64,000 nucleotides of DNA from Collinsella aerofaciens (GTDB lineage: Bacteria > Actinomycetota > Coriobacteriia > Coriobacteriales > Coriobacteriaceae). Every line of letters begins with the position of its first letter. Position 1 is the first letter of the stretch. Location of the stretch: positions 62,001-126,000 of the forward strand of contig NZ_CABJFS010000003.1 of NCBI RefSeq assembly GCF_902364945.1, written 5' to 3'. The notes under the pieces were generated by a model that saw only the letters and a list, made by a program, of their open reading frames with translations, did no database searches and was not told the origin of the DNA. The position numbers and the translations under genes were made by a program. Positions 36,459 through 46,768 of the stretch are shown here, piece by piece.

Positions 36459-38567
36459 CTAGGCTTGTTCGGTGCCTGCGGCCTCCAAGCCGATCAAACG
36501 GAACGGGTCCGCCACGCCGCCGATCGACTTTTGCAGCTCGCGTTGACGCTGCGAATCCCGCGCGGCCTGCACGGTCAGCGCGCGACGGGCCTCATCGTCG
36601 AGCGAACGATCCTGGCGCAGCTTGGCCTGTGCGGCACGCATGCGGCGCTTGATGGTGTAGAGCTCGAGCGTATCGAGCATAAACACGATGTTCGTCTCGG
36701 TGGGGTGCTTGCTCGTCGCCGAGATGCGCCCGGCACTCACAAGCGTTGCCGCCTCGGGACACACCGAGCGCGCCGCATCCATGCAGGTCGCAGGATCGGT
36801 GCCCGGGGGCGTCGCCAGTACGGCCCATGCGATGGACTCGTGACGTGGGTCAACCCACTCGATGGAGCAGATGCGGTCGGCATACGTGCGGAACAGGTCG
36901 GGGTAGCTCGTGAGCATGGTCAGCAGCTCGCGCTCCCCTGCCAAGGACTTGCGTTCTAGATCGGTCAAAACCATCGGCGCCGCCGCAGCCGATGCGCTCG
37001 AACCATCAGCCACAGGCGCAGCGCCCATATCATCAGGCACATCGATCGGCGGCAAGTCGTCAACGACCTCCACGGGCGCGGCACCGTAGGCATCGAGCGG
37101 GACGTAGTCGTACGGTTCTTCCTCGACCGGCGCCGCTACGGCCGGAGTCGCGCCCGATGCCCAAGCACCGCGACCGGCATCGCGAGAACTCGATGCCCGA
37201 CCGCCCGCATTTCCAGAGCGCTCGGCCTGTGCCCGCTGGCGCTCATAGTTCTGCTCACGACGTCGTTCCGCATCCTCGCGCTTGGCGACATCGCGAAACA
37301 CGCGGCCCGAGCTCGCACGCACCGTCTCCAGATCCAAACCCAGTAGATCGGCAATCTGAATAAAGTACGTATCGATCATGTAGCTATCGCGCAGCGGATA
37401 GATGAGCGTCAGCGCATCCTCGAGCGCCTTGGCACGACCGCCCGGCGTGGTAATGTCGCTCGACTCCTGCAGCGAACGGTAGACAAAGTCCATGAGCGGC
37501 TCGGCCGCGTCGATGCGCGCCTGCAGCTCCTCTCCGCCGTGCGCCGTGATGAACTCCATGGGATCGTTGCCGTCGGGCAGCACCACGCAGCGCAGGTCCA
37601 TCGAATCCTGCTCGATAAACTGAATCGCACGGCGAGCGGCCTTTTGACCGGCAGCATCGCCGTCAAACATATACACGATGCGCTTGGCAAAGCGGGTGAG
37701 CGTCTTGACGTGATGCTCCGTGAGCGCGGTGCCCAGCGTGGCGACAACGTTTTTAATCCCCGCTTCCCAACAGGCGATGCAGTCGGTATAGCCCTCCACC
37801 ACGATGGCGGTATCCTGCGCGACGATAAACTCCTTGGCCCAATTAAAGCCGTAGAGGTTTCGCTTTTTATGAAACACGCTCGTTTCGGCGGTATTGAGGT
37901 ACTTGGGTTGGCCGTCACCCATGATGCGACCACCAAAGGCAATGTTGTGACCCTGCTCGTCAAAGATGGGGAACATCACGCGGTCGTAGAAGCGGTCGGC
38001 AAGCTGCCCGCGCCCGCGGCTCACGGCAACGTTGGCATCGATCATCTCCTGCGGGGTAAAACCCGCCTGGGACAGGTGCGACACCAGCGCGTTGCGGCCC
38101 GGTGCAAAGCCCAGGCAGTAGCGGCGGCAGACGTCGCCACCCATGCCGCGGCTGGCAAAGTACTCGCGCGGACGGCCGTCCTTACCGCGCATAAGCATGG
38201 TGTGGTAGAACTGGGCGGCCTCGGCGCACAGATCGTAGATTCGGGCACGCTTGGTACCGCGCTCGCGGCGATCTCCGGTGTCATGCAGCTCAATACCCGC
38301 GCGATCGGCCAAATATCGGATTGACTCGGGAAAGCTCAGGTTCTCGCGCTTCATGATATAGGTGAAGACATCGCCGCCTTCGCCGCAGCCAAAGCAATGC
38401 CACACCTGCGTGGCAGGGATTATGTGGAAGGACGGCGTCTTTTCGCCATGAAAGGGGCAGCAGCCCCAAAACTCATGGCCGCGGGGCTTGAGCTCAACCG
38501 TTTCCTGCACGATGGCAACTAGGTCGGACGCAGCGCGGACCTGGTCTTTTTCCTCATCGCTAATCAC
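36459..38567 (-). CDS. dnaG: DNA primase DnaG
   Basis: A 702-residue primase making RNA primers for replication. The N-terminal CHC2 zinc finger is WGCCPFHGEKTPSFH with CFGCGEGG (38-65), the RNA polymerase core includes the TOPRIM motif YMFDGDAAGQ (about 283-292), and an Ala/Asp-rich linker (about 440-550) leads to the C-terminal helicase-binding domain. Start is GTG 38567, which overlaps the end of ribF by eight bases. Confidence 0.96.
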   Translation of the reverse strand: MISDEEKDQVRAASDLVAIVQETVELKPRGHEFWGCCPFHGEKTPSFHIIPATQVWHCFGCGEGGDVFTYIMKRENLSFPESIRYLADRAGIELHDTGDRRERGTKRARIYDLCAEAAQFYHTMLMRGKDGRPREYFASRGMGGDVCRRYCLGFAPGRNALVSHLSQAGFTPQEMIDANVAVSRGRGQLADRFYDRVMFPIFDEQGHNIAFGGRIMGDGQPKYLNTAETSVFHKKRNLYGFNWAKEFIVAQDTAIVVEGYTDCIACWEAGIKNVVATLGTALTEHHVKTLTRFAKRIVYMFDGDAAGQKAARRAIQFIEQDSMDLRCVVLPDGNDPMEFITAHGGEELQARIDAAEPLMDFVYRSLQESSDITTPGGRAKALEDALTLIYPLRDSYMIDTYFIQIADLLGLDLETVRASSGRVFRDVAKREDAERRREQNYERQRAQAERSGNAGGRASSSRDAGRGAWASGATPAVAAPVEEEPYDYVPLDAYGAAPVEVVDDLPPIDVPDDMGAAPVADGSSASAAAAPMVLTDLERKSLAGERELLTMLTSYPDLFRTYADRICSIEWVDPRHESIAWAVLATPPGTDPATCMDAARSVCPEAATLVSAGRISATSKHPTETNIVFMLDTLELYTIKRRMRAAQAKLRQDRSLDDEARRALTVQAARDSQRQRELQKSIGGVADPFRLIGLEAAGTEQA

Positions 38568-39567
38568 GGACGCTCACCCCCTGCTCGCCCAAGTTGTGAC
38601 GAATATCTTCGATATTACCCTCGACGGTCGCGATCAACTCATCCAGCGAATCGAACACGCGCGACGGACGCAGCCAGCGCGTAAACGCCAGCGAAACGGA
38701 AGCGCCATACAGGTCGCCCGTATAACCAATTAAATTGGCCTCGAGATGCGCAGATGCCGCATCGTCAGCATACGTCGGCGGCAGTCCGACGTTAACGGCA
38801 GCGGGCCACACGATGTCGTTGACCAGCACCAGGCCCTCATACACGCCATCGGCAGGCACCTGAATGCCGTCGGGAACATGTAGGTTTGCCGTGGGAAAGC
38901 CCATGCCAGAACCCTCGTGACGGCCGCGAATAACACCGCCGCGCACCATATACGGGCGGCCGAGTAACTCAGCAGCAAGCTCCACATGGCCCTGTCCCAG
39001 CTCATGACGAATGCGGGTGGCGCAAATGGCCTCACCGCCCTCGCAAAGCAAGTCGTGCCCGTATACGTCAACGCCGCGCTCGGCACCCCAGGCGCGCATC
39101 TCGGCAACACCAGAAGCACCGCCACGACCCAGCCTAAAGTCGCTGCCAACGCGAATCGATCGAATGTCGACCAGACGCGACACCAGCGAGAGAAAATCAA
39201 CATGGTCAAGCGCCGCAACCTCAGGCGTAAAGGGAACGGCCACCACCGCATCGACCCCGGTTTGAGCCAGGGCATGCAGACGGTCGGCCGTCGTCATCAA
39301 TTTTTGAGCGGGCGAAGGGCTCACCACGACGTCCGGGTCGGGATCGAAGGTAACCACGACCGCCTTACAGCCATGGGCACGGGCATCACAGACAAGCGCT
39401 TCGATGAGTTCCTGGTGTCCACGGTGCACACCATCGAAAACGCCGATGGCGATGGAGGCAGCACCCAAGTGCTCGCACTCATCAAATGCATCGGCAGCAA
39501 CGATGCGAGCCTCGTCCGACTCGCCCGCGAAAAAGATACGCGCGAGCTCGCGAGCGGACAACATCAT
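38560..39567 (-). CDS. ribF: Bifunctional riboflavin kinase/FAD synthetase
   Basis: A 335-residue enzyme making FMN and FAD. The N-terminal adenylyltransferase domain has IGVFDGVHRGHQELI (about 41-55) and an RVGSDFRLGRGG block; the C-terminal flavokinase domain has GRHEGSGMGFPTANL. It overlaps truB by four bases (ATGA), the common truB-ribF pair. Confidence 0.94.
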   Translation of the reverse strand: MMLSARELARIFFAGESDEARIVAADAFDECEHLGAASIAIGVFDGVHRGHQELIEALVCDARAHGCKAVVVTFDPDPDVVVSPSPAQKLMTTADRLHALAQTGVDAVVAVPFTPEVAALDHVDFLSLVSRLVDIRSIRVGSDFRLGRGGASGVAEMRAWGAERGVDVYGHDLLCEGGEAICATRIRHELGQGHVELAAELLGRPYMVRGGVIRGRHEGSGMGFPTANLHVPDGIQVPADGVYEGLVLVNDIVWPAAVNVGLPPTYADDAASAHLEANLIGYTGDLYGASVSLAFTRWLRPSRVFDSLDELIATVEGNIEDIRHNLGEQGVSVRD

Positions 39568-40496
39568 CGAACACCGCCGATTGCCTGCGGAAACACGTGC
39601 TCCATGACAAAGCGGCCACTCTCAATGCGGGCGAGCGCCTTGAGTCCCCCATCGAGCACCAACGCAAACGGCGCCTTCGAGGCATCGAAATCCGCAAGCG
39701 CACGCTCAACGGGAATGCGTCGGCCGCAGAGCAGGTCATCGGCAAGATTGCCAGGCAAGTCAACACGCGTGGCGCCCAGGGCCGCAATGGGATCCAGGGC
39801 AAAGCCAGCCGCGGACTCGGGGGAAAGTTCCTCGACCGCATGACAAGCGCCAATGGAAACAACACCGGAGGCCGTGCGGCGCAACGCGGAAATGTGCGCG
39901 GCGCTCTCACAGGCGCGGCCCAAGTCTCGAGCGAGCGCACGGATATAGGTGCCCTTGCTCACCGAGAAAGCCACGGTCCACACACACGTATCACCTTCGC
40001 CGCCCACGGCGATCAGGTCGGCGGCATAGACCTCGACGGGGCGCGGAGGTAGGTCCACCGCATTGCCCTCGCGAGCAGACTTGTAGGCGCGAACGCCATT
40101 GACCGAGATAGCCGAAAACGCCGGCGGCACCTGCATCTGCGGACCCAGCATGGCCGCCAAGCGCTCACGGGCATAGGCAGGATCGCGCAGCTCGTTGGCA
40201 ATAGCCACCGTGCGGACCGCCTCGCCCTCCGCATCATCGGTATTGGTCTCGGCGCCAAACGAGATGTCGGCGACATAGCTTTTGGTATCGAGGGTTAGCA
40301 TGCCCAGCAAACGAGCAGCCTGGCCAACACCCACCACCATGACACCCGATGCCATGGGGTCGAGCGTGCCGGCATGGCCGACGCGACGCTCATGGAGGGC
40401 GCGCCGACATTGCGAGACCACATCGTGGGACGTGCAGCCCACCGGCTTATCGACGGCGAGCAGCATATTCAGTTGAGAAGGCGTACGACGAGCCAT
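39564..40496 (-). CDS. truB: tRNA pseudouridine(55) synthase TruB
   Basis: A 310-residue synthase for pseudouridine 55 in tRNA. VDKPVGCTSHDVV opens the protein (motif I), and GHAGTLDPMASGVMVVG contains the catalytic Asp (about 46). Motif KGTYIRALARDLG appears in the second half. It is cotranscribed with nrnA upstream and ribF downstream. Confidence 0.95.
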   Translation of the reverse strand: MARRTPSQLNMLLAVDKPVGCTSHDVVSQCRRALHERRVGHAGTLDPMASGVMVVGVGQAARLLGMLTLDTKSYVADISFGAETNTDDAEGEAVRTVAIANELRDPAYARERLAAMLGPQMQVPPAFSAISVNGVRAYKSAREGNAVDLPPRPVEVYAADLIAVGGEGDTCVWTVAFSVSKGTYIRALARDLGRACESAAHISALRRTASGVVSIGACHAVEELSPESAAGFALDPIAALGATRVDLPGNLADDLLCGRRIPVERALADFDASKAPFALVLDGGLKALARIESGRFVMEHVFPQAIGGVR

Positions 40497-40511
40497 GTAC
40501 CATCCAAAAAG

Positions 40512-41555
40512 TTAAAGCTCGACAGTCACCGAAGCGGGATCCTCCCCTACCAGTTCGGCCAGCATGGGAAGTGCCACGGTGAGCGTCTCGAGAATCGTTC
40601 CGTTGTTGGAGAAACCGGCGGCAGCGGGATGTCCGCCTCCGCCAAAGGCAGCAGCGATCTCGGACACGTTGAGGTCGCCCTTGGAGCGCAGGTTGCCGCG
40701 CACCTTGGTATCGCCCTCAATGCCCTTCAGGAACAGACAGACCTCGACGCCCATCACCGAGCGCACCACGTCAACCAGACCGTCGCACTCATCCGAGGTG
40801 ACACCGCACGCCTCAAGGTCACTCTGGTACGCGTAGCTATACGCGACGCGCCCGTGGGCCACCGTCTTAATGCGGCCCATAACGATGGACTTGAGATGCA
40901 AAAACTCAACGCGCATGCTCTGGTAGACCTCGAGTGCCACACGCGCCGGATCGGCACCGTGGGCAACCAGACGCGAGGCTGCATGGAACGCGGCGGCGTC
41001 GGCGTTTTGGTACTGAAAACGGCCGGTATCGGTAACCAAGCCACACAGCAGGCAGGTTGCAACGCCATCACGTGCGACAATGCCGCAATTGTCCAAGAAG
41101 CGGTCGATGATCATGGCGCAGGCTGCAGCTTCGACGCGCCTCAGGCTGAGCTCGGCAAACTCCTCGCGCGCCGGATGGTGATCGAAGCACACCACATGCT
41201 TGGAGCGACGAAGCACCTCGGCGGAATTATTGAGACGCTCGACGACCGGCACGTCCACCGAGATGAACAGGTCCGGATTGCCGGTATACGCAGATGCCGG
41301 TACCAGGCGATCGGAGCCTTCCATAAAGCGGTAGATACGCGGAACCGGGTCATCGTCTGCCAACAGCAGCGCAATGTCCTTGTTGGGAAAAAACTTCATA
41401 AGCGAGAGGCCCAGACCCAACACGGAGCCCAGGGCGTCACCATCGGGAGAAGTGTGTCCCGAAATCGCAATGGAGGACGCACCCTCGATGAGCTCGAGGA
41501 TGCGTCGCTGAATATCTGCAGACTCGCACGAGGCGAGGTCGGCGGAATTAGTCAT
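40512..41555 (-). CDS. nrnA: DHH-family phosphoesterase, NrnA-type nanoRNase/pAp phosphatase
   Basis: A 347-residue DHH/DHHA1 enzyme degrading short RNA oligomers or pAp. Motifs are GHTSPDGDALGS (DHH motif I), ISVDVP, CFDHHPA (the DHH triad, about residue 125) and, in the DHHA1 domain, GGGGHPAAAG. It overlaps rbfA by eight bases, as in other rbfA-nrnA operons. Confidence 0.92.
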   Translation of the reverse strand: MTNSADLASCESADIQRRILELIEGASSIAISGHTSPDGDALGSVLGLGLSLMKFFPNKDIALLLADDDPVPRIYRFMEGSDRLVPASAYTGNPDLFISVDVPVVERLNNSAEVLRRSKHVVCFDHHPAREEFAELSLRRVEAAACAMIIDRFLDNCGIVARDGVATCLLCGLVTDTGRFQYQNADAAAFHAASRLVAHGADPARVALEVYQSMRVEFLHLKSIVMGRIKTVAHGRVAYSYAYQSDLEACGVTSDECDGLVDVVRSVMGVEVCLFLKGIEGDTKVRGNLRSKGDLNVSEIAAAFGGGGHPAAAGFSNNGTILETLTVALPMLAELVGEDPASVTVEL

Positions 41556-41958
41556 CTAAAGCTGCCTCCTGGGCGGCATCCGCTATCGGATAGCCGTCCT
41601 CGTCCTTTTCGATCGCAAGCGTGGCGGGAACGTTTTCCAGCGCACGCGTGATGCGCTCGGCCTCATCGGTCGAGCGATCGATGCGAAAATCGAGCTCGGG
41701 CGTGACACGCCAATCGAGCGAGCGAGCCAACAGGCTGCGAATACGGCCCTTGGCGCTTGCGAGCGCCTCCATGACCTCGTCGTAGCGGCTCGCATCGCAC
41801 GACACGTACACACGCGCAAACGAACGGTCCACCGCGACCTCGACCGCGGTCAAAGTAACCAGGTCGAGACGCGGATCGGAAACCTCAAAGAGCAGGATAT
41901 AACCGAGCTTCTCGCGAAGCTGCTCGCCCAGACGGCGGGTTGCCTGCGTTTGCTTCAT
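41548..41958 (-). CDS. rbfA: Ribosome-binding factor A
   Basis: A 136-residue KH-fold factor for 30S maturation. It has the family opening RRLGEQLREKLGYIL, the central VTLTAVEVAVDRSFARVYVS strand-helix block and a LRSLLARSLDWRVTPELDF segment with the family LRxxL...R.P.L.F pattern. Eleven bases separate it from infB. Confidence 0.93.
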   Translation of the reverse strand: MKQTQATRRLGEQLREKLGYILLFEVSDPRLDLVTLTAVEVAVDRSFARVYVSCDASRYDEVMEALASAKGRIRSLLARSLDWRVTPELDFRIDRSTDEAERITRALENVPATLAIEKDEDGYPIADAAQEAALDD

Positions 41959-41969
41959 AGCGCTACCCC

Positions 41970-44684
41970 CTACTCGGTACGGGCAACCTGGTCGATGCGG
42001 TAACCCTCGATCTGGTCGCCGGGCTTGATGTCCTGGAAGTTCTCCAGGCCAATGCCGCCCTCGGAACCGCTCTTGAGGCTCTTGGCCTCGTCCTTGTAGT
42101 GGCGCATCGAGGCGATCTTGCCGTTGAAGACCACGATGCCGTCGCGCACCAGACGCACGGAATCGGTCGCGGCGATCTCGCCCTCTTCGACACGGACACC
42201 GGCGGCGATACCGACTTTGGGCACCTTGAAGGTGTCCAGGACGGTCGCGGTACCCGTGGAGACCTCGACCTCGGTGGGCTTAAGCATGCCGATACGGGCA
42301 GCGTCGAGTTCCTCGAGACACTTGTAGATGACGTCGTAGCAACGGATCTCGACGCCCTCACGCTCGGCGGCGGAGCGGGCCTTACCGTCGGGACGGACGC
42401 CAAAGCCGATGATGATGGCGTTGGAGGCGTCGGCCAGGACGACGTCGGTCTCGTTGATGGCACCAACGGCGGAGTGGATCGTGTTGATGCGGACCTCGGA
42501 CTGATCCATCTTGTCGAGCGAATCCTGAAGGGCCTCGATAGAGCCCTGGACGTCGGCCTTGATGATCAGGTTGAGCTCCTTGACCTCGGCGTCGGCAATG
42601 GTCTCGAAGAGGTTCTCGAGCGTGACGTGCTTCACGCGGCTCTGCTCCTCGATACGGGCCTTGAGCGAACGCTCGTCGGCAAGGGCGCGAGCCTCGCGCT
42701 CGTCCTCGAACACGCGGAACTCGTCGCCGGCGTTGGGCACGGACTGCAGACCCAGAATCTCGACGGCGTCGGAGGGACCGGCCTCGGTGACGGCGCGACC
42801 CTTGGGGTCGAGCATGGCGCGGACGCGGCCGTAGGTAAGGCCGGCGACCAGCGTATCGCCCACGTGCAAGGTACCGCGGGTCACGAGCACGGTAGCGACC
42901 GAGCCGCGGCCCTTGTCGAGCTTGGCCTCGAGGACGTTGCCCGAGGCAAAGGTGTCCGGGTTAGCCTTGAGCTCGAGCACGTCTGCCTGGAGCAGCACGG
43001 TCTCCAGAAGGTCGTCGATACCGATCTTCTGCTTGGCCGAGATGTTGACGAACATGTTCTGTCCGCCCCACTCCTCGGGGATGACGCCGTACTCGGTGAG
43101 CTCCTGACGCACACGGTCGGGGTTGGCTCCCGGCTTATCGATCTTGTTGACGGCGACGACGATGGGTACGCCGGCGGCCTTGGCGTGGTTGATCGACTCG
43201 ACCGTCTGGGGCATGACGCCGTCGTCGGCGGCGACGATCAGGATGACGATGTCGGTCACCTTGGCGCCACGGGCACGCATGGCCGTAAAGGTGGCATGAC
43301 CCGGAGTATCGATGAAGGTGATCTTGCGGTCGTTGATCATGACCTGCGAAGCGCCGATAGCCTGCGTAATGCCGCCCGCCTCGCCGGCAGCAACGCCGGT
43401 GTGACGGATGGCGTCGAGCAGCGACGTCTTACCGTGGTCGACGTGGCCCATGACGGTGACGACCGGGGCACGCGGCTTAAGGTCGGCGGGATCGTCGTAG
43501 AACGAGAAGGTGTTCTCCTCCTCGGGGGTGATGATCTTGATCTGACGGCCCAGGTCGTCGGCGACGAGCTCGACGAGGTCGTCGGACATGGACTGCGTCA
43601 TGGTGAGCGGCGTACCCAGCAGGAACAGGCGCTTGATGATGTCGTTGGCCGGAACGTCGAGTGCCTCGGCAAGCTCCTGGACGGTAACGCCCTGGGAGAC
43701 CTTGATGGCGTCGAGCTCCTCGGGGTTCACGCCCTGGGCCAACGCCTCCTCTATCTTGCGCTCCTCCTGAGCCTTGGCAGCCTCGCGCTCGCGCTTCTCC
43801 TTGCGCTTCTTGCGGCGACCGGTGGACTCACGAGAGGCCTCCTCGACGGCAGCACGAGCCTCCTCGAGTACCTTCTCGCGGCTGTACTCCTCGGCCTCGC
43901 GAGCCATACGGCTATAGTGGTCCTCTTCGTTGTTGTGACCGCCCTTGCGCTTCTTGCCCTTGCCCTGCTTGTCGGGGTTGGGGAAGTCCATGCCGGCAGC
44001 GACGTTGTTGCTGGCGTTGGTGCGATGACTGTGCGGACGGCTCTCGGAGGCGTTGCGCTCGGAGTTGTTGTCGGAGGCGTTACGATCGTTACGACGGCCA
44101 CCGCGGCGGTCGTTGTTGCCGCCACGACGGTTACCGCGCTCGGCGGCGCGCTCGGCTTTGGCCTTGTCCTCGGCGTCCTTCTTCTCCTTGAGCACGGTCT
44201 CCTGTGCGGCGATCTGGTCGAGCAGCGAACGGAAGCGCGAACCGGAGTCGGAAGCGGGAACGGCGCGGCGCTGGGCCTCGCGGGCAGCCTCCTCCTTCTC
44301 GCGAGCAAGGCGCTCCTGCTCGGCCTTCTTCTTGGCCTCGGCCTCGGCGCGGGCAGCCTCCTCGGCAGCCTGGGCTGCGGCAAACTGGCGGCGTTCCTCC
44401 TCACGTGCCTTCTCGGCGGCGATGCGCTCACGCTCGGCCTCGGCGGCGCGTGCGGCCTCCTCGGCGGCAGCTGCCTGCTCCTCGGCCTGCTTGGCGGCCT
44501 CGACTTCCTGAGCGCGGGCCTCGATCACCGAGGCGAGCTGCTTGCGGACCATGGCGACATAGGCGTCCTCCAAGGTGGAGGAAGCGGACTTAGCGGGAAT
44601 CTTCATATCGGCGAGATGACCCATCAGTTCCTTGGAGGTCATGCCGAACTCTTTGGCCAGGGTGGACACACGGACTTTTGCCAT
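41970..44684 (-). CDS. infB: Translation initiation factor IF-2
   Basis: A 904-residue initiation factor. N-terminal IF2_N domain ([18 protein letters not shown]), then a long Glu/Ala-rich coiled stretch (about 55-155) and an Arg/Asn/Gly-rich basic segment (about 185-225), then a second IF2_N domain (about 325). The GTPase has [22 protein letters not shown] and NKIDK. Domains II-IV fill the rest. ATG 44684 follows AGGTGA. Confidence 0.97.
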   Translation of the reverse strand: MAKVRVSTLAKEFGMTSKELMGHLADMKIPAKSASSTLEDAYVAMVRKQLASVIEARAQEVEAAKQAEEQAAAAEEAARAAEAERERIAAEKAREEERRQFAAAQAAEEAARAEAEAKKKAEQERLAREKEEAAREAQRRAVPASDSGSRFRSLLDQIAAQETVLKEKKDAEDKAKAERAAERGNRRGGNNDRRGGRRNDRNASDNNSERNASESRPHSHRTNASNNVAAGMDFPNPDKQGKGKKRKGGHNNEEDHYSRMAREAEEYSREKVLEEARAAVEEASRESTGRRKKRKEKREREAAKAQEERKIEEALAQGVNPEELDAIKVSQGVTVQELAEALDVPANDIIKRLFLLGTPLTMTQSMSDDLVELVADDLGRQIKIITPEEENTFSFYDDPADLKPRAPVVTVMGHVDHGKTSLLDAIRHTGVAAGEAGGITQAIGASQVMINDRKITFIDTPGHATFTAMRARGAKVTDIVILIVAADDGVMPQTVESINHAKAAGVPIVVAVNKIDKPGANPDRVRQELTEYGVIPEEWGGQNMFVNISAKQKIGIDDLLETVLLQADVLELKANPDTFASGNVLEAKLDKGRGSVATVLVTRGTLHVGDTLVAGLTYGRVRAMLDPKGRAVTEAGPSDAVEILGLQSVPNAGDEFRVFEDEREARALADERSLKARIEEQSRVKHVTLENLFETIADAEVKELNLIIKADVQGSIEALQDSLDKMDQSEVRINTIHSAVGAINETDVVLADASNAIIIGFGVRPDGKARSAAEREGVEIRCYDVIYKCLEELDAARIGMLKPTEVEVSTGTATVLDTFKVPKVGIAAGVRVEEGEIAATDSVRLVRDGIVVFNGKIASMRHYKDEAKSLKSGSEGGIGLENFQDIKPGDQIEGYRIDQVARTE

Positions 44685-44775
44685 ATGACTTCACCTACCC
44701 TTTCTGGCACCTTGGGTGCCTAGAGACTGAACGAGCGTGGGAGACGCGCCGGGACCCGCCCGGCGCGACCGCGCG

Positions 44776-46023
44776 CTAGATCAGGTCCTCCGCATCATCG
44801 AAGGCGTCGGTGTCGTGGACACCGCAGAAACGGGAGCCGGGACGGGCCTGGTTGCGGCACTGGATGCCGTCCTCGGACACGTACTCGCAGCGACGGACGT
44901 CCTCGTCCTCCTCGTCACCGATCAGGTCGGCGGCGGGCTCCTCGTGAACGGGAACGTTCTTGAGGATGTCGGCGGCAAGCGTCTCGGACTTGATGTCGAT
45001 GTGCCAGCCGGTCAGGCGCGCGGCGAGGCGGGCGTTCTGGCCCTCCTTGCCGATGGCGAGGGACAGCTGGTCGTCGGGGACGATGACGCCGGCGTAGGCC
45101 TTCTCCTCGTCGATGAGGACGCGGGTGACCTTAGCGGGCGACAGGGCGTTGGCGACGTAGACGGCAGGATCGGCATCCCACAGGATGACGTCGACGCGCT
45201 CGCCACGGAGCTCGCCCACGACAGCGCGAACACGGCTGCCCTTGGGGCCGACGCAGGCACCCACGGGATCCAGACGGTCGTCGAGCGAGTGGACGGCAAC
45301 CTTGGAACGCTGGCCGGGCTCGCGGGCGATTGACTTGATCTGGACGGTGCCCTCATAGATCTCGGGCACCTCCTGCTCAAACAGACGACGCATGAGCTCG
45401 GGGTGGGTACGGGAGATGACAATCGGCGGACGGCTGTGCTCGCCACGAACCGGCTGCAGGTTGGAGTTGGGGTCGCGAACGTCGATGATCACGGCCTTGA
45501 TGTGCTGATTGTGCAGGTAGCGCTCGCCCATCGGACGCTCGTTGCGCTCGTTCTCGTAACGACGCTGATCGAAGTGCGGCAGCTCGGCCTCGACGCCTTC
45601 GCGAATCTTGACGATCGTGAAGTCGGGCGTGGACTGCAGCACGGTACCGCTGATGAGGTCACCGATGCGGCCGGAGAACTCCTCGTAGATCTGCTCGCGG
45701 GCGGAGTTACGCACGATGGCGTTGATCTCGGCCTTGGCGTGCTGGGCAGCGATGCGGCTCGTGTTCTTGGGGGTGACGTCGATCTCCTCGAACTCGGTGA
45801 AGTTGCCCTCCTCGTCCATGGAATCGTCGATCGGCTCCAGGCGGTAGACGTAGATCTTGCCGGTGGTGCGGTCGATGGTCACCTTAGCGCCCCACTCAAG
45901 ATGCAGGATCTCGGCATAGCTCTTGGCGAGCGACTGCTCCAGGCGGTCGATCAGGTAGAGCTGGTCGATGTGCTTCTCCTGGCAAAGCTCCATCAGGGCG
46001 GACATCATGTCGGATGCTGCCAT
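44776..46023 (-). CDS. nusA: Transcription termination/antitermination factor NusA with added zinc-finger-like tail
   Basis: A 415-residue NusA. The N-terminal RNA polymerase-binding domain (about 1-130), S1 domain (about 131-200), and two KH domains (about 210-345, [19 protein letters not shown] and [16 protein letters not shown]) are complete. The last about 50 residues are unusual: [20 protein letters not shown] and SRFCGVH give three cysteines and one histidine with metal-site spacing, followed by an acidic end. The YlxR gene that normally follows nusA is absent here. Confidence 0.95.
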   Translation of the reverse strand: MAASDMMSALMELCQEKHIDQLYLIDRLEQSLAKSYAEILHLEWGAKVTIDRTTGKIYVYRLEPIDDSMDEEGNFTEFEEIDVTPKNTSRIAAQHAKAEINAIVRNSAREQIYEEFSGRIGDLISGTVLQSTPDFTIVKIREGVEAELPHFDQRRYENERNERPMGERYLHNQHIKAVIIDVRDPNSNLQPVRGEHSRPPIVISRTHPELMRRLFEQEVPEIYEGTVQIKSIAREPGQRSKVAVHSLDDRLDPVGACVGPKGSRVRAVVGELRGERVDVILWDADPAVYVANALSPAKVTRVLIDEEKAYAGVIVPDDQLSLAIGKEGQNARLAARLTGWHIDIKSETLAADILKNVPVHEEPAADLIGDEEDEDVRRCEYVSEDGIQCRNQARPGSRFCGVHDTDAFDDAEDLI

Positions 46024-46024
46024 C

Positions 46025-46519
46025 TTACTTTCCTTCCTTCGCGGGCTTGAAGTCGTAGGTGGGCTTCAACTTGCACTTTTTAACATCAGAAAAATCGAGG
46101 GTAACGGACTCGCCGTCCTCGAGCTCGAGGGTCACGTTCGTCTCGGTGGCGGCGGCAATCTTGCCGGCGTACTTGCGACGGCCCTCGGTGGCGGTGGAGG
46201 TGAGCTCGCAGTCCTCGCCCACAAAGCGGGCAAAGTCGCGCGGACGGCGCAGCGGGCGCGCCATACCCGGGCTCGATACCTCGAGCGTATAGCTCGAAGA
46301 GATGGGGTCGAGCTCCTCAATCACGTCGCCGATCCACTTGGTATTGGCCGTGACGTCGTTGAGCGACAGGCTCTGACCCTCGGCACCCTCGATACGCACG
46401 CGCACGCAGGGGGCCTTGGTGGCACCCACGAGCTCGACGTCGACGATGTCGACATCGTGCTGGGGAGCGACGGCCTCGAGCGCATCGATGATCGCCTGCT
46501 CGGTCTTAGTCTTGACCAT
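46025..46519 (-). CDS. rimP: Ribosome maturation factor RimP
   Basis: A 164-residue protein for 30S assembly. It shows the two-domain family pattern: DIVDVELVGATKAPCVRVRI in the N-terminal domain, then YTLEVSSPGMARPLRRPRDF, the RimP signature, and a C-terminal Sm-like domain. ATG 46519 follows GGAGGTG. It opens the nusA-infB operon; nusA starts two bases upstream of its stop region. Confidence 0.94.
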   Translation of the reverse strand: MVKTKTEQAIIDALEAVAPQHDVDIVDVELVGATKAPCVRVRIEGAEGQSLSLNDVTANTKWIGDVIEELDPISSSYTLEVSSPGMARPLRRPRDFARFVGEDCELTSTATEGRRKYAGKIAAATETNVTLELEDGESVTLDFSDVKKCKLKPTYDFKPAKEGK

Positions 46520-46539
46520 TGCGGCACCTCCATCCATAC

Positions 46540-46572
46540 AAAAAAGAAGCGGGGCCGAAACCCCACTTCTTT
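46540..46572 (-). terminator. Terminator-like hairpin in the rimP-nusA leader (possible attenuator)
   Basis: Minus strand: AGAAG-T-GGGG, loop TTTCGG, CCCC-G-CTTCT, then a run of T. It lies between the predicted promoter (46598-46626) and the rimP ribosome site, so transcripts must pass it to reach rimP-nusA-infB. Confidence 0.75.
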
Positions 46573-46597
46573 CAATTACAACTTCATTTGCAAGCAA

Positions 46598-46626
46598 ACT
46601 ATAGCAATAGCTGCGAAAACGTGCAA
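46598..46626 (-). promoter_or_regulatory. Promoter of the rimP-nusA-infB operon
   Basis: Minus strand: TTGCAC (46621-46626), 17-base spacer, TATAGT (46598-46603); the start would be near 46591. A near-consensus sigma-70 promoter. Confidence 0.7.
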
Positions 46627-46701
46627 GCACAGTACGAATCTGCAGGTCAGCGTGCGCACAGCTTCTCCACAAGAATAGGACAATTGACCGCGGCCAGGCT
46701 A

Positions 46702-46739
46702 AACAAAACGAGGGACGACCCAACCGGATCGTCCCTCGT
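46702..46739 (-). terminator. Terminator of leuS
   Basis: ACGAGGGACGA and TCGTCCCTCGT arms with a T run on the minus strand, 30 bases after the leuS stop. Confidence 0.85.
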
Positions 46740-46768
46740 CTTTTATGCGTCAGTTAAGCGCGCAGAGC

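Noticed and set aside
42099..44723. Plus-strand frame of 874 codons opposite infB
   Set aside because: Antisense shadow; the repeated Leu/Gly arises from the complementary strand of the Glu/Ala-rich IF-2 linker.
44685..44775. Possible ylxR between nusA and infB
   Set aside because: The gap is only 91 bases and has no suitable reading frame.
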